From Pseudomonadota bacterium (lineage in GTDB: Bacteria > Myxococcota_A > Polyangia > Polyangiales > Polyangiaceae), in NCBI GenBank assembly GCA_023431345.1, contig JAEYWK010000049.1, positions 1 to 64,000 on the forward strand: 64,000 nt of DNA, written 5' to 3'. A program made the position numbers and the translations under genes. Below are positions 23,824 through 32,803 of the stretch, piece by piece. Under the pieces are notes generated by a model. It did no database searches and was not told the DNA's origin. It saw only the letters and a list, made by a program, of their open reading frames with translations. The number at the start of each line of letters is the position of its first letter. Position 1 is the first letter of the stretch.

Positions 23824-25772
23824 GGCGAAGTCGGCTGTATAGCACCTTGCGCGCGGCGCTCACGCACCAGTCGCTGGATGCGCAGCGCCACCTCGAGACC
23901 GATCAGGCCGAGCAAGAACCAGCCGAGCTCGGGCGAAGCGTCGACCTCGGGGGCGGAAGCGGCCCGGCTCTCGCGCCACGTGCTCGGCAGGTCTTGCGTG
24001 GGCGCCGTCAAGATCTCGTCGGCCGAGAGCGTGATGACGCGCGTTTCGGTCTTGCCGTTCAGGCTGATCTGGTAGCGCCCCGCCGTTTCGGGCGTGGTGA
24101 CGCGTTGGCCGTCCGCGTCGCGCAAGGCGAGGGGGCCGGCGCTGCCCGTGACTTGCAGTGCGCCGCTCGCGGGAAACCACCAATCGGTGCCGGCGGCGCT
24201 GGCGCGCGGGCCGCGCCGCCGTCGCGCTTCGTCGAGCAAATGATCGAGCAGAGCCAGGAAGCCGGGACGAAGCGAGAGGTCGCTGATCTCCGCCGAGACG
24301 GGCAGGCCCACGCTGAAGAGCAGCCCGCGACCGCGCGTCTGGCGAGTGATCAGCGCTTTGCCGTCGCTCCAGCGCCCGACGACCTCCGCGCCGGGCAAGA
24401 GCGCGCTGTCGAGCCGCGCGCGCCCCCGGGGCTCGAGATCTTTCATGCTCTCCGCTTCGGCGCCGAGCCAGTCGAGCGACGTCACGTCGACGGTGCTAGG
24501 GACGCTGAGCGTTTCCCACTCGATGGCGCCGCGCAAGAACGGCTCGAGGGTCGCGCCGAGCTGCTGATCTAGCGCGCGCTCGCCGACGAACAGCGCCGCC
24601 ACGGCTCCCTCCTCCAGCCAGGCGTCGATGGCGCCGCGCGTTTCGGGCGTGAGCCCGGGCGGATCGTCGATCAACAGCGCCGCGACGTCACGGAGCTCAG
24701 CCGCCTCGCGCGGCAGCTCCGCGAGCGGCCGGACGGGGGCGCCGTGCGGCAGGGCGTGCAGCGCTTGCTCGAGCAGCGGAGCTCCGCCCGTGGCGACCGC
24801 TTCGCGCTGGGCGTCGAGGTGCACCGCCACGCTCAGCTCCCGCGTCTCCGGCGCGACTTCGGCGCGGTCGTCGTCGGGGTTCTGATCTTGCCCCGTGAGC
24901 TCCACCGCGGCCGGGCCCTCGAGCTTGGCGTCGAGGGTCAGCGTCTGCTCGCCTTTCTGCACGACGAGCTTGGCCTCCGCCTTCTGGCTCTTGCTGACGA
25001 GCCGGACGCTGCGCCCTCGCGCGGCCGCTTCGCTCGAGCAGGCCACCGCTACGGTGATGCGCGTTCCCGCTTGCTGTGCGCGCAGCACGCCGCAGTCGTC
25101 GAGCTGGTTCGCGAGCTCCGGCAGCGCCACCCACACGTCGCCCGTCGGCTCCGCCGGCAGCTCGCCGGCCATGTCGCTCAAGAAGACGATGCGCTTGTCA
25201 CTGTGGGGTAAGCCGTCGAGCGCCGCTCGCGCGAGCGTGATGGCGGCGCTCAGATCGGTGGCGCGATCGGTCGGCCGCAGGTCCCCCACGGCGCGCGACG
25301 CCGCGACCAGGTCGGTGCTCGCGGCTAGCGAAAGGCGCGCCGGCTTGCCCGCCAGGACCAGGGCCACGGCGTCACCCTCTCGCGCCGAAGCGAGTAGCTC
25401 CTGCGCGCCGGAGACCGCGCGCTGAAAGCGTGACTGCCCGCTCGGCAAGCGGCCCCGCATGCTCGCCGAGTCGTCGACCACGATGGCCAGCGCTACCGAG
25501 GCGCCGCCGGTGCGGCCCAGCGCGACGCGCGAGCAGCGCACGAGCGGGCCCGCGCCGAGCGCGGCCAAGCAAATCACCATGAGCGCGCGCAGCAGCAGCA
25601 GGCTGCGATCTTCGAGGCGGCTGCGCTCGCGCGTGGTCGCCCGCGTCGTGGGCACGAGCCCGGCGGGAGGGAAAGCCTGCTCGCTGGCTTTGCCACGGCG
25701 AAGCAGGTGCGCCAGCGTGGGCGCGGCGACGAGCGCGGCCAGGCCGAGGGCCAAAATAGTGACGAAGCTCAC
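23820..25772 (-). CDS. BatA-like membrane protein with VWA domain
   Basis: With a GTG start at 25772 that overlaps the upstream stop (GTGA), the protein is 650 residues. It begins with the BatA N-terminal double-helix region (LGLAALVAAPTLAHLLRRG, then LLLLRALMVICLAALGAGPL), continues with a von Willebrand A domain whose MIDAS motif is DDSASM (about residue 100), and a long periplasmic part. A C-terminal membrane helix is near residue 625 (LGWFLLGLIGLEVALRI). This architecture occurs in gene sets with MoxR ATPases and DUF58 proteins, thought to act as chaperones or in envelope stress. The DUF58 partner is directly upstream; no MoxR gene is in the window. Confidence 0.88.
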   Translation of the reverse strand: MSFVTILALGLAALVAAPTLAHLLRRGKASEQAFPPAGLVPTTRATTRERSRLEDRSLLLLRALMVICLAALGAGPLVRCSRVALGRTGGASVALAIVVDDSASMRGRLPSGQSRFQRAVSGAQELLASAREGDAVALVLAGKPARLSLAASTDLVAASRAVGDLRPTDRATDLSAAITLARAALDGLPHSDKRIVFLSDMAGELPAEPTGDVWVALPELANQLDDCGVLRAQQAGTRITVAVACSSEAAARGRSVRLVSKSQKAEAKLVVQKGEQTLTLDAKLEGPAAVELTGQDQNPDDDRAEVAPETRELSVAVHLDAQREAVATGGAPLLEQALHALPHGAPVRPLAELPREAAELRDVAALLIDDPPGLTPETRGAIDAWLEEGAVAALFVGERALDQQLGATLEPFLRGAIEWETLSVPSTVDVTSLDWLGAEAESMKDLEPRGRARLDSALLPGAEVVGRWSDGKALITRQTRGRGLLFSVGLPVSAEISDLSLRPGFLALLDHLLDEARRRRGPRASAAGTDWWFPASGALQVTGSAGPLALRDADGQRVTTPETAGRYQISLNGKTETRVITLSADEILTAPTQDLPSTWRESRAASAPEVDASPELGWFLLGLIGLEVALRIQRLVRERRAQGAIQPTSP

Positions 25773-26677
25773 GCTTCCGGCTCCCGCGTGCGGGTGAGGA
25801 TGCGCCGCACCAGCTCTTCGGGCGCGTCGCTGGTGGCGCACGTCGAGAGTCGGCCGCCGCGCGGCAACAGCTCGGCCTCCGCCTTGCGCTGCGCCGCCGA
25901 CAGCGCCGCGAGGTAGTTTTGCCGCGACAGCGTCGCGTCCGTCTCGACGCGCGTATCGCCCTCGAGCGCGCGCAGCAGCACCGCGCCTTCGAACGGGAAA
26001 TCGCGCTCAGCGGGCGACAGCACCTGCACGACGTGCAGCGAACGACCGCGCGTCGTCAACGTGGTGAGCGTTTCCAGCGCTCCCCGCGCGAGATCCAGCA
26101 GGTCCGTGAACACGACCTGGATCGCGCCGCGGCGGGCGCTGCGCTGGGCTTGCCCGATGGCGCGCTCTATGGAGGCGTCGTCACGGCTCAGGTCGCCGTC
26201 GGGCTCCGCGTCTTCCAGCGCGGCGACGATGCGCTCGAACGCTTCGCGCCCCGAGCGCGGCGGGATCGAGCGCGCGCCCTTGCCCCCCAAGAAATCGAGC
26301 CCGACGCGATCACCGGTACGCACCGCGATGTAGGCGAGCGCGGCGGCGAGCAGCGCCGCAAACGCGTATTTCGGCCCCGGCGCGCCCGGCCCCGCGTAGC
26401 TCATCGAGCGCGTCGCGTCGACGAACAGCCACAGGTCGCGATCCGTCTCCGTCTCGAACTCGCGGATCAGCAGATCGCCGTGGCGCATCAGCGCGTGACG
26501 GTCGATGTAGCGGAGATCATCGCCGGGGACGTAGTCGCGGTGACCTCCGAACTCGACGCCGGCGCCCTTGCGCGGGCTCTTGTGGCTGCCCGCGTAGACG
26601 CCGTCGGCGACGCTGCGGGCTTTCAGCCGCAGCGGCGCGAACGCGCCCCAGTCGAGCTTCGAGCGGACGTCCGTCAC
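25769..26677 (-). CDS. DUF58 domain protein (MoxR-associated)
   Basis: A GTG at 26677 overlapping the LysM-gene stop gives a 302-residue protein. The DUF58 signature is clear: a segment ending Y-V-P-G-D-D-L-R-Y-I-D followed by a conserved Arg-rich stretch, then a VWA-like fold with a DATRSMSY metal-site motif. It lacks membrane helices, unlike many longer DUF58 proteins, so it is probably cytoplasmic or peripheral. DUF58 proteins usually work with MoxR AAA+ ATPases. Here the gene is sandwiched, with 4-base overlaps on both sides, between a LysM protein and a BatA-like protein, pointing to a shared envelope task. Confidence 0.88.
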   Translation of the reverse strand: MTDVRSKLDWGAFAPLRLKARSVADGVYAGSHKSPRKGAGVEFGGHRDYVPGDDLRYIDRHALMRHGDLLIREFETETDRDLWLFVDATRSMSYAGPGAPGPKYAFAALLAAALAYIAVRTGDRVGLDFLGGKGARSIPPRSGREAFERIVAALEDAEPDGDLSRDDASIERAIGQAQRSARRGAIQVVFTDLLDLARGALETLTTLTTRGRSLHVVQVLSPAERDFPFEGAVLLRALEGDTRVETDATLSRQNYLAALSAAQRKAEAELLPRGGRLSTCATSDAPEELVRRILTRTREPEA

Positions 26678-27585
26678 CGCGCTCGCCCGCAAGCTGCCAA
26701 GATTTTGGGCGAGAGCTCCACCGGTGAGAGAGCCACGCCAGGGCTTCTTTTCAGCCACTCCGTGCACGCGGCGGTGGCGAGGCCAGGCGCCTCGAGCGCG
26801 ACGTAAGCCTCGAGTAGCTGGCGATGCACGAGCGCGACTTGGGGCTCGCTCAGGTCCGCGGACGCCAAGAAGCGGGTGCCGCGCGCCACCGCGTCGACGT
26901 AGCGGCCGCTGCGGATGTCGGAGAGCAGCGCCGGCAGCTCTTGGGCCACTTTCTTCTGCACCGAGCGCGTTTGCCCCTGCGCTTCGGAGCAGGCAGCGCC
27001 GGCCGAAGCGCGCGCGGCCTGCTTGCCGGCGTCACTGAGCGGGAGCTCGGTGAGGGGCACGAGCACCACGTCTCCCGGCTGTAGCTTACGGCCGTTGAGC
27101 CCGTTGTAGCGATCCAGCACCCAGGCGCGGTTCATGTCCCCGTAGAATCGGTAGGCGATCGTGATCAGCGTGTCGCCGTTGTCGGGCCGGACGCGCAAGT
27201 TGAAGGGCACGATGATCTCGGCGCCCTCTTCGGGGATGAGCCACGGGCTCGAGTCGTTGGCGAGCGCGAGCACGTCGGAGCGCTTCGGGGAGCCGAGCAG
27301 CTCCGAGGCTAGGCTGTCCCAGGTTTCGCCCTGTCGCACCACGCGGTGCCCCAGCGCTGGCACCTCGAGCCGCATGCCGCGCACGATCGGCGAGCCGCCG
27401 CGCGCGTCGAGCTCGTTGGCAGCGACGAGCAGCTTCTCGAATTGAATGCGGCCGTAGTAGCGCTCGGCGATGGACGCGAGGGTGTCTTTGTCGGTCACGA
27501 CGTGCGTGAACGCTTGCGCGTCGCCGAGCAGCGCCGTCAGCGCGCTGAAGGCCGAGAGGCCGAAGAGCCAGGACCGCCGCTTCAT
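26674..27585 (-). CDS. LysM-domain envelope protein
   Basis: The 303-residue product has a signal peptide (LFGLSAFSALTALLGDAQA) and three LysM-type peptidoglycan-binding repeats. The first starts HVVTDKDTLASIAERYYG, the second HRVVRQGETWDSLASELLG, the third begins near DNGDTLITIAYRFYGD with a closing LQPGDVVLVPL. The remaining ~130 residues are helical, perhaps TPR-like (RSGRYVDAVARGTRFL). It probably binds the cell wall in the periplasm. It is the first gene of the coupled LysM-DUF58-BatA-argS chain. Confidence 0.9.
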   Translation of the reverse strand: MKRRSWLFGLSAFSALTALLGDAQAFTHVVTDKDTLASIAERYYGRIQFEKLLVAANELDARGGSPIVRGMRLEVPALGHRVVRQGETWDSLASELLGSPKRSDVLALANDSSPWLIPEEGAEIIVPFNLRVRPDNGDTLITIAYRFYGDMNRAWVLDRYNGLNGRKLQPGDVVLVPLTELPLSDAGKQAARASAGAACSEAQGQTRSVQKKVAQELPALLSDIRSGRYVDAVARGTRFLASADLSEPQVALVHRQLLEAYVALEAPGLATAACTEWLKRSPGVALSPVELSPKILAACGRAR

Positions 27586-27665
27586 CGGCGCGAAGCATAG
27601 TGGCCGGCCGACAGCGGGTCCAACTCCTCGATTTTCCGGCGAAATCGCCGTGCGGCGCTCACCGG

Positions 27666-29105
27666 TCAGCAGTCGCAGTCCCAGAAGGAGGTCGCGTGAA
27701 GGACACGTCGCGACGGCTTCGGCCCGAGGCGCACGACCGCGACCTCGTCGTCGTACGAGTCGGGGCCCGTCAGCAGCGCGAGGCCCGCTGGACCTTGGTC
27801 CAGGGCGCCTCGCAGGCTGAGAAACTGGTTGAAGCTCGGGCCGGGGGAGAGCTTCGGCGCCTCGGCGCTGCCGCCCAGCTCGAAGAGCGCGCTCAAGCTA
27901 CCGTTGAAGCTCGCGCAGCCGGCGCCGCCATGCGCCGAAACCAAGAGCCAGGTCGCGTGGCTCTTCACGCGCAGCTCGACGACGCTCGACCTTCCGTCGA
28001 CGGTCTCCCAGCCGCGCGAAGCATCACCGCCCTCCTTGACGAAGCGCTGCTGCAGCGCGCCGTACGCGGGGAGCTTCTTCAGCCCCGACAGCGCCGCCTC
28101 CCGTAGCTTGGCGGCGGCGGGCACGGCGGCCGTGAACGGCAGCGCTGCCGCGGTCGCCCAGCTGCCGGCGCAGGCGTGATCGAGGACGCCCACGACGAAA
28201 TGCTCTTCGGGCTGGGCCATGCCCGCGATGGTCTCGGCGATCTGCTGCGCTGCCGCTGGCGTTCCCGGCCCGCCCTGCCACTGCTGCAGCATGCCAAAGT
28301 GCGGGACTGCCTGCACCCGCACCTGAAAGCGCGCGACTCGGCCGGAGCAGGTCTGGCCCTCGGCGGTGTAGGTGGTCACCTCGCGGCCGAGCCAGCCGCG
28401 CGCTGCTTCGGGCAGCTCGTCTCGCGCGACGTCGAACGCGACGTCGACCGGGCTCGCGCCGACGACCGACGAGAGCCGCGGCCTGCTCTTGAGCCGCTGC
28501 TTGTCGAAGCGCCGTTGCAGCACGACTCCGTCGCGGTGGTAGGCCATCACGCTCTCGTCCGTCGCGCTGGTCTCGCTCACCTCGGAGCTCAGCATCTCTT
28601 CGCGGCCGATGGCGATGCCTCCCGGCGCCGCGATCAAGAACAGCTCCTTCTTCCCGACGTCACGGAAACTGCCAGACTCGAAGTGCTGCGTGAAAATGGC
28701 GCGCGTCGCGCCTGCGGCCGGCGAAAGCGACAGCTCCGTGACCTTCACCTTCGCGCCCGCGTCGAACATGGGCTTTCGATCCGCGAGCCAGCCGCGCCGG
28801 TCGAAGCGCTTGCTGTACGTGCCGACGCGCTTCACGCCCATGAAGCGCTCGGCGTAGGCGCGGCTGTAGGCGTCGAAGTCGCCTTGGTTTTGCGCTGCTT
28901 CCCAGCGCGCCACGAAGCTCCTGACGTCGCCCTCCGGCAGCGCGCCTGGCGCGGGCGCCGTCGCGGGGGGCCTCGCCGTCGCCGACGTCGCCGCGGGCGC
29001 GGCGCTCGCGCTGGGCGCCGGCTTCGGCGCTTCCGACTTGGACTGACAGCCGCTCGCGCCGACGAGGAGCAGAGCGAGCGCGACGAATGGGGTGGAGCAG
29101 CTCAC
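27666..29105 (-). CDS. Lipoprotein with NTF2-like domain
   Basis: The 479-residue protein starts MSCSTPFVALALLLVGASGC, a lipoprotein signal with Cys20, then a Ser/Ala/Pro-rich linker. Residues ~58-170 have the pattern of an NTF2/SnoaL-like cone (VRSFVARWEAAQNQGDFDAY, then FMGVKRVGTYSKRFDR and AIFTQHFESGSF). The C-terminal ~280 residues are not recognised; they contain Cys residues (CSGRVARFQVRV, ACAGSW) and end W-D-C-D-C. NTF2-like domains bind small ligands or partners. It sits 54 bases downstream of the BON gene and 80 bases upstream of the LysM gene, all on the minus strand. Confidence 0.8.
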   Translation of the reverse strand: MSCSTPFVALALLLVGASGCQSKSEAPKPAPSASAAPAATSATARPPATAPAPGALPEGDVRSFVARWEAAQNQGDFDAYSRAYAERFMGVKRVGTYSKRFDRRGWLADRKPMFDAGAKVKVTELSLSPAAGATRAIFTQHFESGSFRDVGKKELFLIAAPGGIAIGREEMLSSEVSETSATDESVMAYHRDGVVLQRRFDKQRLKSRPRLSSVVGASPVDVAFDVARDELPEAARGWLGREVTTYTAEGQTCSGRVARFQVRVQAVPHFGMLQQWQGGPGTPAAAQQIAETIAGMAQPEEHFVVGVLDHACAGSWATAAALPFTAAVPAAAKLREAALSGLKKLPAYGALQQRFVKEGGDASRGWETVDGRSSVVELRVKSHATWLLVSAHGGAGCASFNGSLSALFELGGSAEAPKLSPGPSFNQFLSLRGALDQGPAGLALLTGPDSYDDEVAVVRLGPKPSRRVLHATSFWDCDC

Positions 29106-29159
29106 GCGCGCAGTCTGCCACCTCTGGGGTAAGCAGGCTCGCGAGCCCGTCCGCTATCG

Positions 29160-30236
29160 TCAGCGTCGGCTCCGCGGACGCGCACGCTTCGGCTTGGCGG
29201 GCGGCGGCGCGGGGGGGCGCCACCAAGGACCTCGCAGCTGGTTCTGCACCGCCGTCACGCTCACCGTGCTCCTCGCGAGCGCTTCGAACGCGCGGCTCTC
29301 GGCGAGGGTGGGGACCGAGCCGCGTAGCGTGACGACGCCTTGTAAGACGCTCATCTCGACTCGAGCCGCGGCGAGACTTGGCCAATATCCCCGCAGCTCG
29401 AGGAGGGTGGCTCGTATCTCCTGATCCGTGAGGCCACGGATGCGCACGTTCGGGTTCGGGCGGTCGAGCTCGTCCACGACCAGGCGCGAGCCGTCGACCC
29501 GGCTGACGCCTTTGACCCACGACAGCGCGTTCGCGCGGCGGGATTCGGCGGCGCTGCCGACGCGGCCCGAGAGCCACACCGTCGTCCCATGCACCTGAAC
29601 CTCGATCGGAGCGCGGCGCACCAGCGGATCCAGCTCGAGGCGCGTGCGGATGTCCCCCGCGACGATCGCGCTCGTGCGCACGACGTCCGCGCTCGCGGAG
29701 AGCTGATTTTGACAGAAGCGAACGCCGGGTACGCTGCTCGCGACCAGCTCCGCCAGCTGTTGCTCTTCCCACGAGCTGATGCGGCCTCGGAGCTCGACGA
29801 CGCCATCGGTGACCGTGACCGAAATCGGGAGCGCGCGGAGGGCGTTCGTCGCTCGCACGGCGCGTCGTACGTCGCGCGCCAGCAGCGCGTCGCTGCGCGT
29901 GACGGGAACGAGCGACGTGCGATCCACCACCGCTCGCACGTCGCGGACGGCCCGGGCGATGCGCTGGGCTCGGCGTCGCCACGCAGGCACCGCCACCGTC
30001 CCCGTCAAGACCACGATGCCGGAGCTCACGCTGACCCTGAGCGCAGCCGTGTTCACGTGCCGGTCGTGCGCGAGCTCCGTTTCGACCGCGCGCGCGATGC
30101 TGGCATCGGACAGGCTCGACGTCAGCGCGGGGTTAGGCTCCGCCGACGGCGGCGCGGCCAGCGCTGGTCGTGCCGCGATGCTCGCCCCGAGCGCGGAGAA
30201 AGACGCCCCGAGCGCGAGCGCGTAAGCTCGGGCCAG
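29160..30236 (-). CDS. Exported protein with several BON domains; probable non-AUG start
   Basis: BON domains (about 60 residues each) bind phospholipid or stabilise envelopes. At least three to four copies are visible, with the recurring V-x-V-x-x-G-x-V-x-L-x-G core: SVSSGIVVLTGTV, TVTDGVVELRGRI, QVHGTTVWLSGRV and MSVLQGVVTLRGSV. The first obvious start (GTG at 30056) would cut into the first BON domain. Reading on upstream in frame gives its missing helix (DASIARAVETELAHDRH) and a proper signal peptide (RAYALALGASFSALGASIAA). There is no ATG, GTG or TTG there; a CTG at 30236 or an ATT at 30251 overlapping the upstream stop are the candidates, and I use the CTG. The C-terminus is Pro/Arg-rich. 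Confidence 0.72.
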   Translation of the reverse strand: MARAYALALGASFSALGASIAARPALAAPPSAEPNPALTSSLSDASIARAVETELAHDRHVNTAALRVSVSSGIVVLTGTVAVPAWRRRAQRIARAVRDVRAVVDRTSLVPVTRSDALLARDVRRAVRATNALRALPISVTVTDGVVELRGRISSWEEQQLAELVASSVPGVRFCQNQLSASADVVRTSAIVAGDIRTRLELDPLVRRAPIEVQVHGTTVWLSGRVGSAAESRRANALSWVKGVSRVDGSRLVVDELDRPNPNVRIRGLTDQEIRATLLELRGYWPSLAAARVEMSVLQGVVTLRGSVPTLAESRAFEALARSTVSVTAVQNQLRGPWWRPPAPPPAKPKRARPRSRR

Positions 30237-30246
30237 CCTGCGCCCG

Positions 30247-31140
30247 TTAATACTGGCCCCCGGTCGCCGCGATCGGAGCGACGAGCACCGAGCAGGGCGC
30301 GCGCTCGACGACTTGCGCCGCGACGCTGCCGTGAATCAGCCGCTCGAGTCGAGAGCGTTGCTTCACGCCCACGACGATCAGATCGGCCTGGCTCTCTTGC
30401 GCTTCCGCGACGATCGCGGCCGCGTGGTCGACACCGGTTCGAACCGCGGCCGTGCCGCTCATGGACAACGACTCACGCGCTCGCTCCATGCGCTCGGGCA
30501 GGCTCCGGCGCCGGGCCGGTTCCGGGCCTGTCTCCGCGTCCGGATCGGACAACGGGTCGACGTTGTGGAACGACACCAGCTCCATACGCAGCGGGCTCGC
30601 GAGGCGCGTCGCCTCGCGAATCACGGGTAGGCCGCGCGTGGCGAGATCGCTGGCGGCGAGGATGGTTCGACGTCGGGACGCAGCCCGCGGCACCAAAATC
30701 CGGCGCATCGACGCCAGCGCGAGCTCGGTCGCCAGCGCGCCCAGGCGCCGTTGATCTGCCGACACCACGATCAGCGCCGGATCGCGGCGGCTAGCGTGCG
30801 CGGCCACCTCCGCGATGAAGGACCCGCTCCGCACCACCACTTGCCCTGGGCGCGGCTCATCCTCGTACACCGGGGCGAGCTGGTAGCGGGTCGCGCGCAC
30901 CGTCTCACGTGAACGCTGCAGCTGCCGCTTGACCAGCGCCTGCAGCATCGACTTCGGCAGCCAACGCAGCCAGCGCAGCGGATTGGGCAGCACCCGCAGC
31001 ACGTCGATCGCGGCGCCCAGGCTGCGCGCCAGCTGGAAGGTGCGCACGAGCGATGGCCGGGAGCAATCGCCCTGCCCGAACGTGAGCAAGATCCGCGGCG
31101 CGGAGGGGCTAGGGGCGTCGCGCTCGATTCCGCTGAGCAT
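30247..31140 (-). CDS. Tandem universal stress protein
   Basis: Taking the ATG at 31140, the protein is 297 residues with two USP folds. The first (residues ~15-150) starts RILLTFGQGDCSRPSLVRTF. The second (~155-290) starts RTILAASDLATRGLPVIREA and ends with the nucleotide-binding signature: GVKQRSRLERLIHGSVAAQV followed by APCSVLVAP. The second domain keeps the G-x2-G-x9-G-(S/T)-type ATP site in partly altered form; the first looks degenerate. Such proteins respond to starvation or oxidative stress. The frame is open to 31224, but the extra N-terminus has no domain character. The BON gene follows at once, so USP plus BON may form a stress-response pair. Confidence 0.85.
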   Translation of the reverse strand: MLSGIERDAPSPSAPRILLTFGQGDCSRPSLVRTFQLARSLGAAIDVLRVLPNPLRWLRWLPKSMLQALVKRQLQRSRETVRATRYQLAPVYEDEPRPGQVVVRSGSFIAEVAAHASRRDPALIVVSADQRRLGALATELALASMRRILVPRAASRRRTILAASDLATRGLPVIREATRLASPLRMELVSFHNVDPLSDPDAETGPEPARRRSLPERMERARESLSMSGTAAVRTGVDHAAAIVAEAQESQADLIVVGVKQRSRLERLIHGSVAAQVVERAPCSVLVAPIAATGGQY

Positions 31141-31278
31141 GGGCGCACGGCGCGAGCAAACCGCGTGCCGTTCGAACCGTGCTCGACTAAGCCGGGGCGC
31201 CGCCGCTAGGTAGCGCTCGCCCACGTATCCTTTCTGATCACTGTGCCGAAACGAGCCAGCACGCGGGTCTGGCGTGCC

Positions 31279-32661
31279 TCAGCGCTTGGGGTCGTGCCAC
31301 GAGGTGCCGGGCGCCAAGATGCGGTTGGCTTCGGCGGGGCCCCAGGTGCCCTTCTCGTACTCGTAGATGGGGGTGGCGTCGCCCAAGATGGGCTCGACGA
31401 TCCGCCAGGCGGCCTCGACGCTGTCGACACGCGCGAACAGGTTGGAGTCGCCGCGCAGCGCGTCGCCGATCAGCCGCTCGTAGGCGCCCATCTCGGCCGG
31501 GTTCTGCTGCGTGACGAACAGCTCGGTGTTGTCACCCGCCATCGCCTCCCCGGGGCGCTTGACGCGCGTGCCGATCGCGATGGCGAAATCCGGGCCGAGC
31601 CGGAAACGCAGGTAATTGCCGCGCTGAGAGACGGTCTCTTTGAACACCATGTGCGGGGGACGATGTAGCTCGACCAGCACCTCTGTCACGGTGACGGGCA
31701 AGTTCTTCCCCGTGCGCACGTAGAACGGCACCCCTTCCCAGCGCCAAGAGTCGACGAAGAACGACATGGCCGCGTAGGTCTCCACCGTCGAGTTCTTGTT
31801 GACGCCGTCTTCGTCGCGATAGCCTTGAAATTGGCCGCGAACGCAGTACTCCGGCGATACGGTGCGGATGGCTTTGAGCAGCTGCGTCTTCTCGTCACGC
31901 AGCGCTTCACGGTCGCCCGCGGGCGGCGGCTCCATGGCCAGGAACGCGATCACCTCCAGCAGATGGTTCTGCACCACGTCGCGGATGGCGCCCGCCTCTT
32001 CGTAGAAGCGCCCGCGGCCGGCGACGCCGAACTTCTCGGCCATCGTGATCTGGAAGCTCTTGACGTAGTTCCGGTTCCAGATCGGCTCGAGGAACGAGTT
32101 CGCGAAGCGGAAGTACAACAAGTTCTGCACCGGCTCCTTCCCCAAGAAGTGATCGATGCGGAAGATCGACGACTCGGGGAAGACCTTGTGCAGCGTCGTG
32201 TTCAAGACGTGGGCGGAAGCGGAGTCACGCCCGAACGGCTTCTCGACCACCACGCGGGCGCCCTGCGAGCAGCCGCTGGAGCCGAGCGTCTCCACCACGT
32301 TGGGAAACACGCTCGGGGGGATCGACAAGAAGTACACGGGGCTCTGCGCGCTCGCCTCGCTCACCGTCTGCTTGATTTTGTGAAACAGCTCGGGCTTGGT
32401 GTAGTCGCCGTCGACGTAGCGTAGGTTCTGGGCGAGGGTCGCGAACGCCTTTTCGTCCACGCCGCCGCCGAACTCCTGAACGCTGGCCTTCACCCGCTCG
32501 CGCAGGGCGTCGAGGCTGGAGCCGCCGCGAGAGACGCCGACGATGGGGAACGGTCGATGCCCACGCTTGAGCATCGAATGCAGCGCGGGGAAGATCTTTT
32601 TGTACGCTAGGTCGCCCGTGGCGCCAAAGAGAACGAAAGCATCGGAGACGGGCTCGGCCAT
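31279..32661 (-). CDS. zwf: Glucose-6-phosphate 1-dehydrogenase
   Basis: Zwf oxidises glucose-6-phosphate to 6-phosphogluconolactone, making NADPH at the entry of the pentose-phosphate pathway. The 460-residue protein has the Rossmann start FVLFGATGDLAYKKIFPAL and the active-site block RIDHFLGKEPVQNLLYFRFA, with the catalytic His in the following helical region (IRDVVQNHLLEVIAFLAME). The C-terminal substrate domain includes VPFYVRTGKNLP. Length and motifs are normal; it is slightly shorter than the ~490-residue E. coli enzyme. It is divergent from a kinase gene across about 140 bases. No 6-phosphogluconolactonase or gnd gene is next to it. Confidence 0.96.
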   Translation of the reverse strand: MAEPVSDAFVLFGATGDLAYKKIFPALHSMLKRGHRPFPIVGVSRGGSSLDALRERVKASVQEFGGGVDEKAFATLAQNLRYVDGDYTKPELFHKIKQTVSEASAQSPVYFLSIPPSVFPNVVETLGSSGCSQGARVVVEKPFGRDSASAHVLNTTLHKVFPESSIFRIDHFLGKEPVQNLLYFRFANSFLEPIWNRNYVKSFQITMAEKFGVAGRGRFYEEAGAIRDVVQNHLLEVIAFLAMEPPPAGDREALRDEKTQLLKAIRTVSPEYCVRGQFQGYRDEDGVNKNSTVETYAAMSFFVDSWRWEGVPFYVRTGKNLPVTVTEVLVELHRPPHMVFKETVSQRGNYLRFRLGPDFAIAIGTRVKRPGEAMAGDNTELFVTQQNPAEMGAYERLIGDALRGDSNLFARVDSVEAAWRIVEPILGDATPIYEYEKGTWGPAEANRILAPGTSWHDPKR

Positions 32662-32803
32662 TTTGGGGGGGGCAGGTTACCACTCTCGCCGGCCCGGCGC
32701 CGAGCTGATATGCTGGGGGTTCGGCGCGGGCTAAGCCTAGGGAGGTCCGAGCCGTTTGTCTGGAATACGGGCGCCATCGCTCGAGGGTCCACGAAGGAAA
32801 ACC

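Noticed and set aside
30057..30236. The region before the BON GTG as a true untranslated leader
   Set aside because: It has no stop in the BON frame and encodes a signal peptide and the missing BON helix.
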